Shown here: one piece after another, positions 1 through 13,530 of the stretch
Layout of the letters: every line of letters starts with the position of its first letter
How positions within the stretch are numbered: position 1 is the first letter of the stretch
Assembly: GCF_014898055.3 (NCBI RefSeq)
Contig: NW_023603184.1
Location: forward strand, 29,180,808 to 29,244,807
Reading direction: 5' to 3'
Length of the DNA stretch: 64,000 nucleotides
Source: Talpa occidentalis
Taxonomy: Eukaryota > Chordata > Mammalia > Eulipotyphla > Talpidae
Translations under genes and position numbers: made by a program
Notes under the pieces: model-generated
Databases searched by the model: none
What the model saw: only the letters and a program-made list of their open reading frames with translations
What the model was told of the DNA's origin: nothing

Positions 1-3000
1 GAACTTTATATACATTATATACAGAACTTGTCTGGCTATTTTCATAAGACTAGGCAGCTGATTTGCACATAAATTCAAGTCATTGGCTATGTCTGGCAGA
101 CAGACTGGAAAGGTTTATGGTCCAAACTATCAGACTAATAGGAGTTGTGTAGAGAGTTATAAATTATAAAGGCCTTTCAGCAGGATTTAGTGTTCAAAAT
201 TCAGGTAAATGTAAATCTCTACTTTTCAATTAAAATTTTTTGAAATTTCGGTCTTAAAACATGTATTTTTCTCTCCCCCCCTTTTTTTTTTGTTCAAGTT
301 ATGGGTCTGGGAGAAGGCAGATTCCAAGCATGTTAACCCTGTGGTCTTCTAACTTGCTCAGAGGCTTCTCCATGGAGCCTTTCCAGTGAACCATGGAATA
401 AGGCTGGAGTCTTGGGTGTGGCTGCTCATGGCCACTCCCCTCCCTGGCCTTTTAGGCCCCAAAGAAAAATAGGAACAGAAGCTTCCCAAAAAATGGCCCT
501 GGAGTCCTCCACCTTTCTCTGGCTGCAGATAGAAGGGGCACTGGGACTGTGGGTGCAGGAAATGAATTCATCCTATGGCAGATCTTTTGATGTCAAGCTC
601 TTTCTGATGTGTAGTTTTTCCTCTTAAGTTTATCTTTTTTGCTTTTTCTAAATTTTAATTTTTTTTTTTTTCCTAAATTGTAAAAGCAACAGATGCTCGT
701 TTCAAAGCCAGGATCAGAACTCTTCACGTCTGGCTTGGAACTCCAGCTCTCTCAGCTTATCAGATGTGCAGCCCTGGGGAAAAACATACCCTCCCTGAGC
801 CTCAATTTTCTCTTTGTACAGGAGAGAGACTCGTTTCACTTCATAGTATCACTGTAAGGAGGTTGGTACAGAGATTGCTCTTCCAGAGGTCTAGATTTGT
901 CTACTGGGCGTACCTTGAGTGCTTACTATGAGCCTGTCACTGTTCTAGTGTCTTGAAAACACTGGAAAACAACACAGAGGGGGGCTCTTACTGTGATGCT
1001 CACATTCTTACTAGAGGAGAAACAAAGAAACAAGATCATTTCAGAAGGTAAGAACTAGAACCTGAGGGTGGGGCGCAGGCGTAGCAGGGCCCCGCTAGAA
1101 TGCAGAGCCAGAGGACACCTCTCTCGAGAGGGCTCACTGCTTTGTGACCACCAGGCCCCAGGTTTCCCCGGACACTTCGAGGTTGGAAAATCTGACCACA
1201 AGGACACGCCTCACTTCTTTTGGGTGGCACCTGTTTGCCATCAGCTTCCCTTCCAGTGTTTGAGCTCCTGGGGCTGGGAACCTTGTCACTGACTGGGTCT
1301 TTCAAAGGCCTCTCCAGAGCTTGGAGAAGCATTCCCAGAGCATTCACCCAGAAGGGCCTGTGTGTGGGGAGGGAGGGTGAGTTTTTCTAGCTGGAGCCTG
1401 TTCTGCTCCAGTGCTGTTTTTTGAGCATTTTGGTTTCTAAGGAGCTGAAAGTAATTTCTCTCTCAGTGAGACTGTGCCACACTGCAGCCTCCTGCTTCAC
1501 TGACAGTGCAGTGCCGTCAGGACTTGTTGGGGCCACAAAAGCAGGGTAGTCAGGGAAGCACCTGCTCATGCATTAGCATTTGAACCATAGAACTGTCGGT
1601 CCGACACCCAGTGCCAGCCACATCGCCCCTCTTGGGTATAGTGTGGATTTCTCAGTGACCATTTGAGCCTGCTGCACTGGCAATGGTGATCCAAGCTGAT
1701 TAGTGAGGGAAGCCACTGAACAGAAGGCAGGCTCCCTGTGCCTCACCTGTCATGTCCACAGCTCACCTACTTTATCTTGACCTTGATTTGTTCAGTGCAG
1801 TTTGAGCCTGTCGTGAATGTACTTCTGCTGCCTGATTAAGTCGATGAGGCAGCCCAGGATCTTATACACATATAAGACTGAAGTAAATGGAAAGATGGAC
1901 AAGTGATTAGCTTTTTACTTACCTCTGAATTGTAATTCAATCACAAGGAAAGGGCTTAATTTCAAGAACACGGAGCAATTATTTGAGACTAGATACGATG
2001 CCAAAGCAGCAGGCCTTGATTCCTTGTTATGGGGCAGCTTAATCAGGAAATGGCCTAGATGGCTGCCTTTCAAGTAGGTCCTTGCAGTAGCTTGGCAACT
2101 GGCACAGGGTCATAATTGGAGGAATTTGGCTCTGAGTGTCTGTGGGTGTTTACAGTGCACTATAGGGCAAGGCTTCTTTTATTTATAGAATATTGTGAGC
2201 AACAAGCAGCAGAAGGCTGAAAAGCCACTAAATCTCATTTTATTTTTAACAAATTCCATTTTCCCCTCATCCCAGAAGGAGAATGGAGTTATTAAAAAAC
2301 AGTAAAAAATACATCACTGCAGAGCATGCCACATCTAATTATGGGGTTGCCAGCGTCGGCCTGCAGCCACATTTTAAGGGCTTTGTAAATCAGCCATCCA
2401 TTCAATCTGTGAACTTATATGACTCTTAGTCTTCATTTAGATGTAGAGCGAAATTATTGGCAAGTGAGTGCTGATCAGAATAAGCTCTACACTGTCTAAA
2501 TTAGGAGATGGGAGGTATAAATATAGAATCGTGTACTTATGTTCTCTAAGGGAGATAAAATCATCCTGCATTGTCCATTATGCTTAACCCTACAGGCATA
2601 CATCCCATAGCTCTAAATACCCACTCTAGGGCTTTCACTCATCACTGTGGCAGATCTGTTCCACTCTAAAGTGCTGTATTGTGATCTCTCTCTGCGCCCA
2701 ATCCGGAGTGATAATTACACGGTCATAAAAAGACATGAATCTAGTGCTTTTTGGCCTATGCTGTCAATGCCTTCAAGCTGGATGAGACTTCAGAGACCCT
2801 CTAGTTCAAGTGCATCTTACTATAGGTGGGGAAACTGAGGCCCAGAGATGAGCATGATGGGCCTAGGGCCCCATGGTGATGCTTGGCTAAGCTGGGGCCA
2901 TGGTCTCTGTGCTTTTCTGTCCGTGACCTGGTGTGCCAAACTGGGAGCTCTGATTTCTGCCCTTCAGGGTTTACTGACTCAGATTGACAAGAAGGCAGTT

Positions 3001-4380
3001 AAGTAATCAGCTTATGCGTAAGTAGACCAAGTTGCATATGTGCAACAAACTGGCTGCTTGATTGGGGGAGATGGTGAGAATGGGGAATTTCAGAATCTGT
3101 GTATTTGGATGCCAAGATAAAGTAGACTCACTTGCACTTTGACCACTTGGGAAACACTTTATAGATACTGTGAAGTTTTAATGGAGAAAGGCATGGCACA
3201 TCTGTTGAATGCTGCAGGGAGGGGAAGTATGGCTCAGTGATGGGTGACAGTAAAGCTAAGTATTGAGATTTCGGAAGAGTCCCCGGAGCGAATCATTGTA
3301 ATTTCATGGGAATACCAGAGGGAGTGAAGTCTGGGGCACAGGCTGGTGACAGTGTCCTTGAGTCTGTGGAGTGCCCGATCTGTTACTGGGTAGCATGCGA
3401 GTGGCGCGAGTACTCCCATTCACATTTCACTGACTGCCAGGAGAGAAATGATAACTGATCCCTGCGGTCTTTTTTTCTGACTCTTCAGACTCCTTCTTTG
3501 GGTTAGAGTTGGCACATGAGCCAGAACCTGAGTCTCTTTCTTGCCCTGGGCTAATCGTCTGCTCATTGCCCGTGCCCCAGGGGGCTGTGGGTGTTAATTC
3601 TCTTTTTGAGACTGGGAGAGGGAGCTCTGGAAACCTTTACGAGAAGGAGAGGTAGATGTGGAAGTCTTCTAGAGAAGTCATCCTTGGCAGTGCTGAGGCC
3701 AGTTTTAGAGGTGAGCAGGCCAGGAAGGGGGCAACCAGGCCTAAATAAGGGTGTAGCCTGCCACCTCCTTGAGAAATTTCAAGGTGGGCGCAAGAAGCAG
3801 TGGGATTTAGTTACAGACAGACACCCCACTGGAGAGTGAAGGACTGTGAGGTGCTGGGACCCAGACCTGCTGTGGTGGGAAGGGAGGAATCGGGGCTCTG
3901 CCAGACCTGCAGCACTGGAGCCTGTGTTACCCAGGCCGAGCCTTTGGGTCATTGGATACTTTCTCTCTGAGAAGAGAAGGATGTCTCCCTCGCCCCCACC
4001 CCGCCCCCCAAAACAGTGGTTCTCACGTATGTTGCCAGGTGGCAAGGAATGAAATCAGTATAGAGACTGTCCCCAGGTCACCTCTGTGCAATTTCTTTTT
4101 TAATGCTTTTGACACTTAGGGCTGCTTGCCTGCTTTTGAATTGAGAATGTGTAGATTAATAGTAACAATTATGTGAGAATTACCTGGAAAATTGCTGGTG
4201 AGCTTTAGTTTGAAAATTTTATATTTTTCCTTGGTTTGTATTATAGTGTACTCTAATGATATTTTTGTTGATGAAATAGTCTCTAGCTTAACATACACTT
4301 TTAGTTTTTATAGTTTATAAAGGTAATACTATTTAAGGATGGAGGACACCTCCTGGGTTTCTCAGCCAGTCTGAATCAGT
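1..4380. other. non-coding, presumed BMAL1 5' intron
   Basis: No exon is recognised. An old MIR-like piece lies at about 680-870 (tgcagccctggg, ccctgagcctcaattt), and 900-1020 resembles an ancient LINE end. The block 1700-2600 is A/T-rich and shows no repeat that I can name. Short open frames here have no recognisable protein features. Intronic status is inferred from BMAL1 having distant 5' untranslated exons in other mammals. Confidence 0.6.
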
Positions 4381-4669
4381 TTTTTTTTTTTTAAAGATTT
4401 ATTTATTTATTTATTTATACATACAAGCACTGGGTACAGTCAGAAGCGCGGGAGGGTGAGAGAATTCACCAGAGCCAGAGCGGGGAGCAGAGCAGGCAGA
4501 AGGACCGAAGTACACTGCTGAGGGGAGCAGCGGGCGGCAGGAGAGGTCTGCACGCCATGTGGGACCCTCCTCCGGTGGCCGGGGAGCAGCCGGGGATGGA
4601 ACCGGCGCTGCAGAGGCTGCGGGCAGCTTCGCAACCCAGCGCTCAACCGCTGCGCCACCGGGGAGGCCC
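4381..4669 (-). mobile_element. young tRNA-derived SINE, antisense to BMAL1
   Basis: Reads on the minus strand from GGGCCTCCCC (4669) through A box, B box (GGTTCCATCCC, one change), body and a (TAAA)n / poly(A) tail at the T-run 4381. It is flanked by the target duplication tgaatcagtttt (about 4372-4383 and 4670-4681). It differs from the copy at 45473-45770 at only about three positions over the 240-nt body, so both are young. Confidence 0.93.
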
Positions 4670-5689
4670 TGAATCAGTTTTCAAGGAACACATTCTCCCT
4701 TTCTGGCTCTAGTTTCTAGCTTTTCCTTTTAGTTTCTGGACGTTTCCTATGTCCCAGCCACATCCCTGTGTGTAGCTGGGCCCTAGAGAACTAGTCAACC
4801 CAGGTCGGGGTTGTGTCTGTAAAAGCTTTGTGGTGAACAACACTGAAGCCTTCTCCTGAGAGAGGCCTGTGAACTAGAAGGTCCCCTTCTTCCTGAGTCC
4901 ATGGACTTGACCTGCCTAATCTCGTCATGGTGTGTGCCCCCAGAGAACAGTGGCATTAGTAACCAACGCTGTCTTCACATGCTCCACAGTAAGAAAACAG
5001 TGCTAGTTTATTGCTTTCGTTTCACACCTTCTCTGAATTATTTTGCCAGGTACCCAGGGGCTATTGAAGAAACACTTTTGGTTTATGGAGCCACTGCTGG
5101 TCACAGCCATGCAGCCATCACTAATGGTGTTCTGAGAGCCTTAAGTTAAAGTCCTCAAGGTTGTTTACATTAAGAGGGGCCCAAAGTCCATACTCCTGCC
5201 CCAGTCTAATCAGCCACACCCTGGCTGTCAGCACTTTCTGTGCTTTATCTTGAGTGATACTGTGGTCCAGTAGAAAGAGGGCATCAGCGGTCACTTTGTC
5301 TTGCCACTCGGGTGTACAGGAACATCTCCTCTGTACTGTTCGTGACAGGTAGGACCCTGGTCCCGCTTAAGAACCCACACACCAGGCTTCCTACTCCCCT
5401 TTTGTGGACATGTCTGCCTGTTAGAAAATTCTTCTCTGTTCTAGTCCAAATCTGCCTCTTAGAACTGTCTACTCATTGACCTAGTTCTTCCCTTTGTAGC
5501 AGTATGGAACAAAAGTCCATCAGCATGACCGATTGCACTTTAGAAGTGCGGAAGTAGTGCTCACAGACCCCTTTCCCTTAGTGTCCCCTCTTTTCTATCT
5601 CCCTCCCCAAGATTTGTGTTCTCCAGCACCTTCATCATTCTTTCTATGGTGTGGCTGTCAGTATTAATTTTAAGGATAAGCAGCATTCA

Positions 5690-5930
5690 TTGTTTGCTTA
5701 CCATGTGTCAGGCACTGTTCTAAGTTTCTTACATGAATTGTCTTATACTACTTACACCCCTATGAGGTGGGTACTGTGAATATCTTCATTTTACCAATGT
5801 GGAAGCTGAGAACAGAGGTCAAATCTTCCCCAGAGACACTTGTCCAGAGTCATATTATTAAGCAGCAAAGGGGACACTTGGAGACAGGTGTTCTGGCTCC
5901 CCAGTTTGTGCTCCTAACTGCTGGGCCACC
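5690..5930 (-). repeat. MIR SINE relic
   Basis: The + strand reads ccatgtgtcaggcactgttc, then tatgaggtgggtactgtgaa and cattttaccaatgtggaagc, which is the reverse complement of MIR. Ancient, diverged, no visible flanking duplication. Confidence 0.75.
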
Positions 5931-6439
5931 ATAGCTAACACCTTTAGTGCTAAAAGTAAGCCATAGTGCAGGAGACTGGGGCTGGCCCCGCTTCAGCTTA
6001 GTTTGCAAGAAACCATTTGACTGGAGCCTGACTTGAACCATGTTCTATGACACTTCCTCATTTTGTTTTGACAGGACAGACTACAGGGCTTTGCACTGTC
6101 ACCAACAAGGCCCAGCTCTGCCAGATCTTGCAGGAGTTAGGTTTCTATCGTTGTGCCAATATGAGCTATTAGTATTTTCTCTTTCTGAATATGAAGTCTG
6201 AAGCAATTAAAGTGCTTGGAAACAATTTTGTGGCCAGAAAACAGAGAAAGGTGCCTAGGAACTGTGACTGGACAACCTCACAAATATGCACTCCTCTCTT
6301 AAAATACTGAATCCAGTATTCCATCTCACAGAACAGCCCCACTGGTTACAAGGTGGAGGGATGTGTTCCCTGTCTACCCTCAAAAGCAGGACGATAGGTG
6401 CCAAATACACATTTTACCAAAATGTGCAGATCAGGAAGG

Positions 6440-6665
6440 GTTTTTGAAGGTGCAGGAGGAGGAGTCAGGAAGGGATGGATTGGGGCCAGTCTAACCTGGG
6501 CTGTAGTGTTGGCCCTGCCCTTCACCAGCCCTGTAACCAGGTACTTGTCACTTGTGCTCTTGGTTTCCAATGGGGTGGAAATAACACTCCCTTTTCATAG
6601 AGTTGTTTTGAGGGTTAAATGAGCAGAGGTGAGGTGCATGGAGCTGAGTGCTGTGGAGTGTTCCC
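6440..6665 (+). repeat. MIR SINE relic
   Basis: Sense MIR order: cttcaccagccctgtaacca, then cttggtttccaatggggtgg and gagttgttttgagggttaaa, ending in gagtgctgtg. Diverged. Confidence 0.65.
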
Positions 6666-7825
6666 CACACCTGATAACCTCAAGGTTTGGTGACCACGCC
6701 CTTCTTCACTGTCTGGCCTTTCCCGTTTTTGTAGTGTGTCCTCCAGTCCCTCAGTGAGATCTTTGCTTCCTGTGCTCTGGGACACTGACCTTTTCTGGTC
6801 CAGACACTGGCCACACTGAACCAGAAGGATCGAGAAGCGGGGATTGAAGTATCTTTCTTTTTGTCAGTTGCTTTGCAGAGAATATGCATCCTAGTTACTA
6901 TTTCCTAAATGTTTAAGCTGCAGAGTGGGGGGGCCTCGTCCTGGAGGTGTGGGCCAGGACACCTAGAGCAGCTTGAAACAATAGAAAAAACACTGGCTAA
7001 AATCAGTTTTCTCACTACCAAAAAACAGGGCCCTGCGCAGTGACCAATCTTCTTGCAATGTCAGGCCCGTACCCACACTTTGGGGGTGGTAATAGCACTA
7101 ACCACTAAGGTTAAGGATAGGAGGTGTAGATGAGTTTGGGTATGACAAAAGGCACCTGCACAATGTCTAGTAATTAATAGACACCAGAATGATTTCCTTT
7201 CTGTTTCTGGTCCTTTTCTAGTCCTGACTGCTTTTGACTCTGTGGTTCTGGGTAAAGATCTGCCTCTCCTTAGAATTTACTGGTTCTGAATGGGTACATA
7301 GCACCCCCTCTTGGACATCCTGCAGCTGTGGGGTAATTTAACTGTCACGGTGATGGGGGAAAGGCTGTGGGGGTGGCCAGCAGGGATGCTGGATGTGATG
7401 GGGAACTCAGGATCAGGCAGCGTCCTGCACAGTTTCCTTGAGTCCAGTGGATGTTCATGTGGGCGAAACCCTGTTTGTGATGATCTCAGCCTGAAATCTG
7501 GCTTCATTTTACACATAAACAAATAATTTTGAGAGGAATTTTCCAGGCTACAAAGCGAAGCATATGAGATTTACCTCTTTGTTATCAATATGTAAGGCAT
7601 CTCATTATATTTTTATCATGTGTTCTGGTGCAGCCTCGCCAAATGTATGCATATCGGTGTACGTATTTTCCTATTTTGACAAACGTTTTTTCCTTTCTTT
7701 GTGTTATAGTTAGGATATTACCCTCATTGTTTTTGAAGTTACAAGTGTTGGTAGGTTTTATTATTTACAAATTTCAAGAGAATGAAAAAATGTTAATTGT
7801 ATTGAGTCTTTGAAAGTACAAAGGG

Positions 7826-7828
<3 letters not shown>

Positions 7829-7863
<35 letters not shown>

Positions 7864-7882
7864 CACGCATGCATGCACACAC
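7829..7882. repeat. (TG)n microsatellite with alternating purine-pyrimidine extension
   Basis: About 16 GT units (7829-7860) continue without break in alternation through atacacgcatgcatgcacac to 7882, giving 54 bp of strict purine-pyrimidine alternation. Confidence 0.95.
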
Positions 7883-9109
7883 TTATAAATTACCTAAAAC
7901 CTTGTGCTGGACCTGAAATTAGAAGAGATATTTTCCTTTTTTTAAAAAATACATCCTTTTACGTAAGGATATGTAGTAGAAGTCAGGGTCTTTATCTGCT
8001 TTCATTCTTTATCAGAGAAATGAAATTTTTCCCTACCCCTTTTAGAAAATATGAAGGCACATGAAACATGGTGGTTATGATCATTTTTTTCCATCTTTGC
8101 CATCTCTGTTTCTCACCATGTTCACCTGCACATATATATTTTGTAACCTCCAAGAATAAGTTTTCACAGAAAGGAAAATCAGCCAGGTGCTCTGTTCCTT
8201 CTGTTTGTTTTGCTGGTCTGTGGCCTCTGCCTGCAGGAATGAATTGTACCATGTGAATTAGCTGGTCAGGTTCTTTTCTTATTATGTCTGCTGAGTTATT
8301 TGGCTTGTTCTTGATTTATAGGAGCTTTTGTTTTTGTTTTGTTTGCTTTGTGATAATACTCCTTTACCTGTCATAGAGCTCTAGAGTCAAACAGCCCTGG
8401 TTTGGATCTGGCTTTCTGACCTATCTGAGAGTGAGTTCCTCCTCCTTCCAGAGCTAAGTGAAATAACACTGACTGGCACTGCACACCAGCCCCGGTGTGT
8501 GGTTTCTGCTGCTACAGTTTTAGCTTTGTTATTTTTGTTGTGACTCCCGCACTGAATATTTTCTTAGAAAAAGTATCTCAAGCTCTACAACTCCTGCCTT
8601 TTCAGCTTTTCACACATACAACACTCGCTTGCTGTAACCAAAGGTCACAAAAACGAAACTGAAATCACTGAGATATTTTTGTATTTCTGGTGTAGGAGAT
8701 AGATGAAGGAAAACAGCTGATTCCATTTTAGTTAAAAGGAACTGGCAGGGTTATTCTGGGGTCAGGATACACCCAGATCATCATCTTAGATCTAGAGTCC
8801 TGGCAGAAGACCCCTCACAAGACTAAATCCTCTTCCTGGAATTGTGCTCGCCAGGGCAGGCAAGTGGACAAGGGCGTTTTAGCCAGGTTTCCAGCCGTTC
8901 AGACTTGAAACTGAAGTGATCGTCTGATAAACTGGGAGTCAGTAAGTTAAACACACCTGCATCCCCCAGCACTCTGCTCACTTCATGTCTTCACTGGTTT
9001 TGCTGGCTTTGCCCTGTAGGAGGGAGGCGACAGGCCCCACAGACCTCACCCCCTTCCCCCCTACTCTGAACCTAGCTCTTGCTTTTCTTCGCTGCGTCAC
9101 TGAATCAGC

Positions 9110-9335
9110 AGAGCATGTGCAGAGTCCCAGCTCTGGAGTTGGGCACCCTGGGGTTCTGCCCCCTGTTCCCCTCTCCCGCCGTATGACCATGGGCAAGGCA
9201 CTGTACTCCTCTGAGCCTCACTGCCATCTTCTACCCAGTGTTGATCATAATCCCTTACTGGAGGATTATCTTGAGAACTAAATGGACTGTATAAGGGCTG
9301 GCATGGTCCTTGCATATTTGATGCTCCGTAAACAG
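9110..9335 (+). repeat. MIR SINE relic
   Basis: Sense MIR order: agctctggagttgggcaccc, tatgaccatgggcaaggcac, ctctgagcctcactgccatc and gagaactaaatggactgtat. Well preserved for a MIR. Confidence 0.7.
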
Positions 9336-9689
9336 AAGGTGGTCACTGTTGCGGAAGGCAGGGCATCAGGCCCAGGCCACAGAGGTGTCATCTGTGATGC
9401 GACTCCACATCCCACAGGTATCTCTCCCTTAACATGCCCCAGACCAGTGGCTCCTGCCCTGCCAGGCGAATGACAAAAAGGCAGCTCTTCTCCAGCTGTC
9501 ATATATGCGCGTTGCCTGGCGAGTGAGCTCCACTGGGCTGCCTTTTCACCCCAGAACACCTCTTTGGCTGGGGGCATCTGTGCATTTCAGACTGGCTGAT
9601 GCCTCTCATGTCAGAAAAAGAGAAAATCCCATCCTCCTTTAGAGTATGCCAAGAATCCACAGGTTCTCCTCAACCCACCACGTCTGCTC

Positions 9690-10415
9690 AGCCCCATTCC
9701 TCTAGCACCTCACATCCTGTCAATCAGCATGGCCTGCCTGAAAATCTGTCCAGAATTCAAGCTCTTCTCACCACCATTACTCCAAAGACTAAGGCTGAGC
9801 TCTGTCTTCTCTTCCCCAGACTGTTGGAGTCATTCCTTTACCTCCCTGTTCCCCTTACTCACCTCCCTGTTTTAATTTTATCTGCCCCCTGCCCAATCAC
9901 GTGCAGGCACAGGTCCCCCCCCAACCTCACCCAACACATGTACACAGCCTTCCCTCCCACCCCACCTCCAGTCTCTTCTCAGCACCACAGCCTGACTTAA
10001 AGCCCAAGTTTATCACAGCACTCCCCATTTCACCCCATTTCACTCAGAAGCAAAGCCAAGACACCTGCAGAGGCCGCCAGGCACCACGAGTTCTCTCCCA
10101 CTTTGGTCACTGGTCCGCGGCTCCTCCTGACCTGGAATGATCCCTCCGTGACCCCTCATCGCCTCAGTGTCAACTTCCTTCATCTCAAGAGCTCTTCCTG
10201 CCCCGTCTCAGACTTTCCTCCCCAGTACTCACCTCCTCCCAGTGTCCTTCATACTTGACTACTTACTTATCTCATCTTTGCTCACCTTCCTCACCAGAAA
10301 GTTTTCCCAGCTGAGGACAAGGACCTTTGTCTCCTGTCTCATCCCTGGCACTGCTGTGGAGAACAGTGCCTGGCATTGGATGCCCTCAGTAAATATGTTT
10401 TGAAAGCTCAATGAG
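9690..10415 (+). repeat. L2-type LINE 3' end relic
   Basis: Pyrimidine-rich sequence ending in an order typical of L2: agttttcccagctgaggaca, aggacctttgtctcctgtct, catccctggcactgctgtgg, acagtgcctggcattggatg and cagtaaatatgttttgaaag. The open frames in it reflect C-rich composition, not coding. Confidence 0.65.
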
Positions 10416-10959
10416 TGATTGTGGGCCAGCACGCTAACAGTGTCTTCATTATTACAAAACTGTCCTGAATTGAGGTTTTTGGCTGCCACATGCAGCTTGT
10501 GGTGGAAAGTTACTCAAATCACCAGTTCTATACCACAGAAGTTACCTGGCAGATGTGGGTGTTCAGTGAGCTGTGTCGGGTGGATTGCTTTAAGGCTTTG
10601 GGACCGTGTAGCCATCTATGGCCTCCTTCCCCACCAGCCAAAACCTACAGGCAATGGGCCACAAGAGGGGTACCCCCACCTCTCTCCTAGCTGGGTGTCC
10701 TGTGCACCCAGAGCCCCGATGCAGCTGTCGACTTCTCCTCCTCCTGTGGGCTCCACCTCTGTAGGGAAATCCTCCTTTGTTCTGGCTGTCTCCTCTCCCC
10801 GGGCGACTCCGAAATTCTGTTATTAGCGCCTACTGACTTAATTCTCATTATCCCATTCCCAACTCCATGGGAGTCATTTCTAAGTAGTTTAGTTGCACAG
10901 ACTGTAAAATGAAGCAGTTGGACTCAAAAAAACCTCTCACCTTTCAAATTCTTATGTGC

Positions 10960-11960
10960 CCAGTGCTGCTTGTTGCCAGTGCTGGCCTCTGGGATGTCTC
11001 CCACCCGTCCCCCCAGGCCCTTCTCTAGCCTTCCCACAGTCACCTTCTTCCACGCCCTTCCAGGCCCCAGACGTCACTACCCGGGTCTCCTCAACCTCAA
11101 GCCCCTTCTCGTCCACTTGCCAAGCATGCCCCCCACAACCCACGTGCTTCTGCCCTCCCCATCTCTGAGCTCCTCCATCCCTGAGGTTTCCAGTGAGTCT
11201 GCTGTCTTAGACGGCAGTGCCTACCTTTCCCACTGCCTGCTGCCCCTCTGTTTCTCACCAGCATGAGGTTACCCATTGAGTTAATGAGCACCGACGAGCA
11301 TGGCAAGTGCTTTTCCTCTATGGAGCTCATTCAGTCTGGAAGAAGAATCCTCCCCTTTTCCAGGTGAGAGAGCCCCAGCTCCCAGAGGTCACGGGCCTGG
11401 CCCAGGACACACCGCCAGTAAGTGGCAGAATTGGGATGGAGCCCAGGCTGTCAGGGTTCGTAGGCTTCACAGTGACCACTGTCCTGTCCTACCTCTCTTC
11501 ACCCACTCGTCATCCTCTCACCCATTTGTCCATACCCCACATGCCTCTTGCCTGGAATAGAATCCCAGCCCTTTCTGCTCCCGCGGGGAGAGAGGGGGTG
11601 CCCGTGAGCTGGCACACCTGGTAGAGATAGCTGTGGGTAAGCGCTGCTGCGCGGCCTGCTCTCCGCCCTGGCCTGTCTTCAGGTGCCTCCTCTGCTTTGC
11701 ACTTGGCCTTCTCTGTCGTGGCAAGAAAGTGAACACGGCTCCATTTAAGATCCTCAGCATCGCTTTTCTCCCCTCCTCCATACTTCTCCAGTTTTTCATC
11801 CCCTCTCAATCTTCCTCATGTTTTCAAAGAAGGCACATCCCTTCTCTCTAAGTCTCATTCCTCCTTGGGCCCACCCGCCGTTGCCTGTCCTGGCCTGTCT
11901 CTATCCTCAGCCGCAAGCAGAAATTCAGAACCCCTTTCTGAGCTCCTTTGTGAGGCCACC
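10960..11960. repeat. L2-like and MIR relics, mixed
   Basis: C-rich L2-like stretches at 10960-11260 and 11500-11960 flank an antisense MIR at about 11265-11470 (ccttttccaggtgagagagc, gacacaccgccagtaagtgg). A CACGTG E-box at 11141-11146 lies inside. No gene. Confidence 0.5.
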
Positions 11961-13139
11961 CCATATTTGATTCTGCTCTCCCTCTCACCAGCATCTTTCC
12001 TTTTTCTGCCAAATAACAGCCATGCATCCTTTTGTTTTCTTTAGAACAAGATGCAGATGTTTCCCAGAACTTTCTTCAGCTTCAGGCAGTAAGTTTTTTG
12101 GTAGAGTGTTTTCCTGAGTCTTTAGAGCCAGGCTCTTGTCTCTTATTCTGTAGCACCTAAACATGTAAAGAGAAGAAAACAGAAGCCAGGCTGATATGCC
12201 TTCCATTAATAAACATGACTCACTAATGCGTTTTGGTATGGGAGGCTAAGGGGGACTGTCACCTCTGCCATTTTTGAATGACATGTCAAGGCTAAGGGCC
12301 AGGAAGAAAGTTTGCCCTTGGGGGCTGTATCCCAGGGCTGAGATGGAAGAGCAGGAGGGACATGACAGAAATCAAGCATACCCATCCTTGCAGACATTGA
12401 CATGTCCTTTGTGCTTGGCCTTGTGGTGGGCACTGGGGCGCAGAGAAGAATAGGGCTTAGACCCTGGTGGGGAGAGGCAGCCCCTGTAGGCTCCCTTGGG
12501 AGCTTCAGATTCAATTCCCTTGTCATCTTCTGGGCGATGTAGAGAAATCCTGGAGGCAAAACCCTGAGCAGATTCTGGGGAGTGAGGTGGGTGCTGAGAG
12601 GCAGAGGGCACAAGAGCCAGAATCATGCAGTGCAGAGGATGTGGCGACGCAGGGAAAAGTGAGACAGACCTCAGGCTGCTTTCAGAGGAGCCAGGAGACA
12701 CACCAAGCACCTCTGGGGTTGCAATCATAGGGTCACAGGAGAGGGAGATTCTCAGTCCTGAATGGTTTGCAGAGCAGGGTTCCCCTCAGTGTGCTGCACT
12801 GAACCTTTGTCTATTACATGTTAGAATAGAAAAGGCTTATGGATGGGAACCCATGGGGAAGTGGAGACTGCTGCTCCTGGACCTTCACTCTCCACCAGGG
12901 CAAGTTTAGGTTCTGAGAAGCCCTGCAGAAGAGAAACCCAGTGATTTAACCAACATCTCCCAGACTGCTCTGGCCATTGATCCCTCCCCACCCATGTAAT
13001 ATTTTTAAGATCCTGTGGAACCGGTGTTCTGTGACAGGCCCATGGGAAATACTGACTTGAAGAATCTCTAAGTCTCTGCTTACTGGGGAATGTGCTCATG
13101 ATTCTTATCTTGCACGACAATCATGCCATAGAGTGTGAA

Positions 13140-13530
13140 GGGTGTGAGTGGTAGACAGGACTAAGCTGGGTTTAAATCTGCCTTCCTGCAAAATCACTAG
13201 CCTTGATCAAGTTATTTAACCTCTATGAGGCTAAGTTTCCTTACTTATAAAGCAGGAAAGATGGCATCAGGCACCTAATACAGCTGTTGTGATGGCTGAC
13301 TGAGGAATTAGCACTGGTTCACACTTATGAGGGCTTGCTGTGTGCCAGCCGCCATTCTGAGCTCTTTATATCATCAGTCTCTCACAGGTCACAGGACCAT
13401 AATGAAGGAGGTTAAGTGTCCAGCACATTTTGGAACTGAGATTTGCACCCCAGGCACTAATAAATGGTAGTCAGGATTTGAAACATGACCATCATCTCCC
13501 AGCAGAGAGCAAGTCTTTAACCACTGTTTC
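13140..13530. repeat. two MIR relics, head to head in opposite orientation
   Basis: 13140-13320 reads as sense MIR (atcaagttatttaacctcta, gaggctaagtttccttactt). 13325-13530 reads as antisense MIR (ttgctgtgtgccagccgcca, ggaggttaagtgtccagcac). Both diverged. Confidence 0.6.

Larger units (their letters stand above)
4670..9689. other. non-coding, presumed BMAL1 5' intron with MIR relics
   Basis: MIR relics at 5690-5930 (minus), 6440-6665 (plus) and 9110-9335 (plus) and the TG tract at 7829-7882. Between them (for example 4700-5600, 6700-7800, 7900-9000) I see no gene, only unique or unclassifiable old sequence. Confidence 0.6.
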
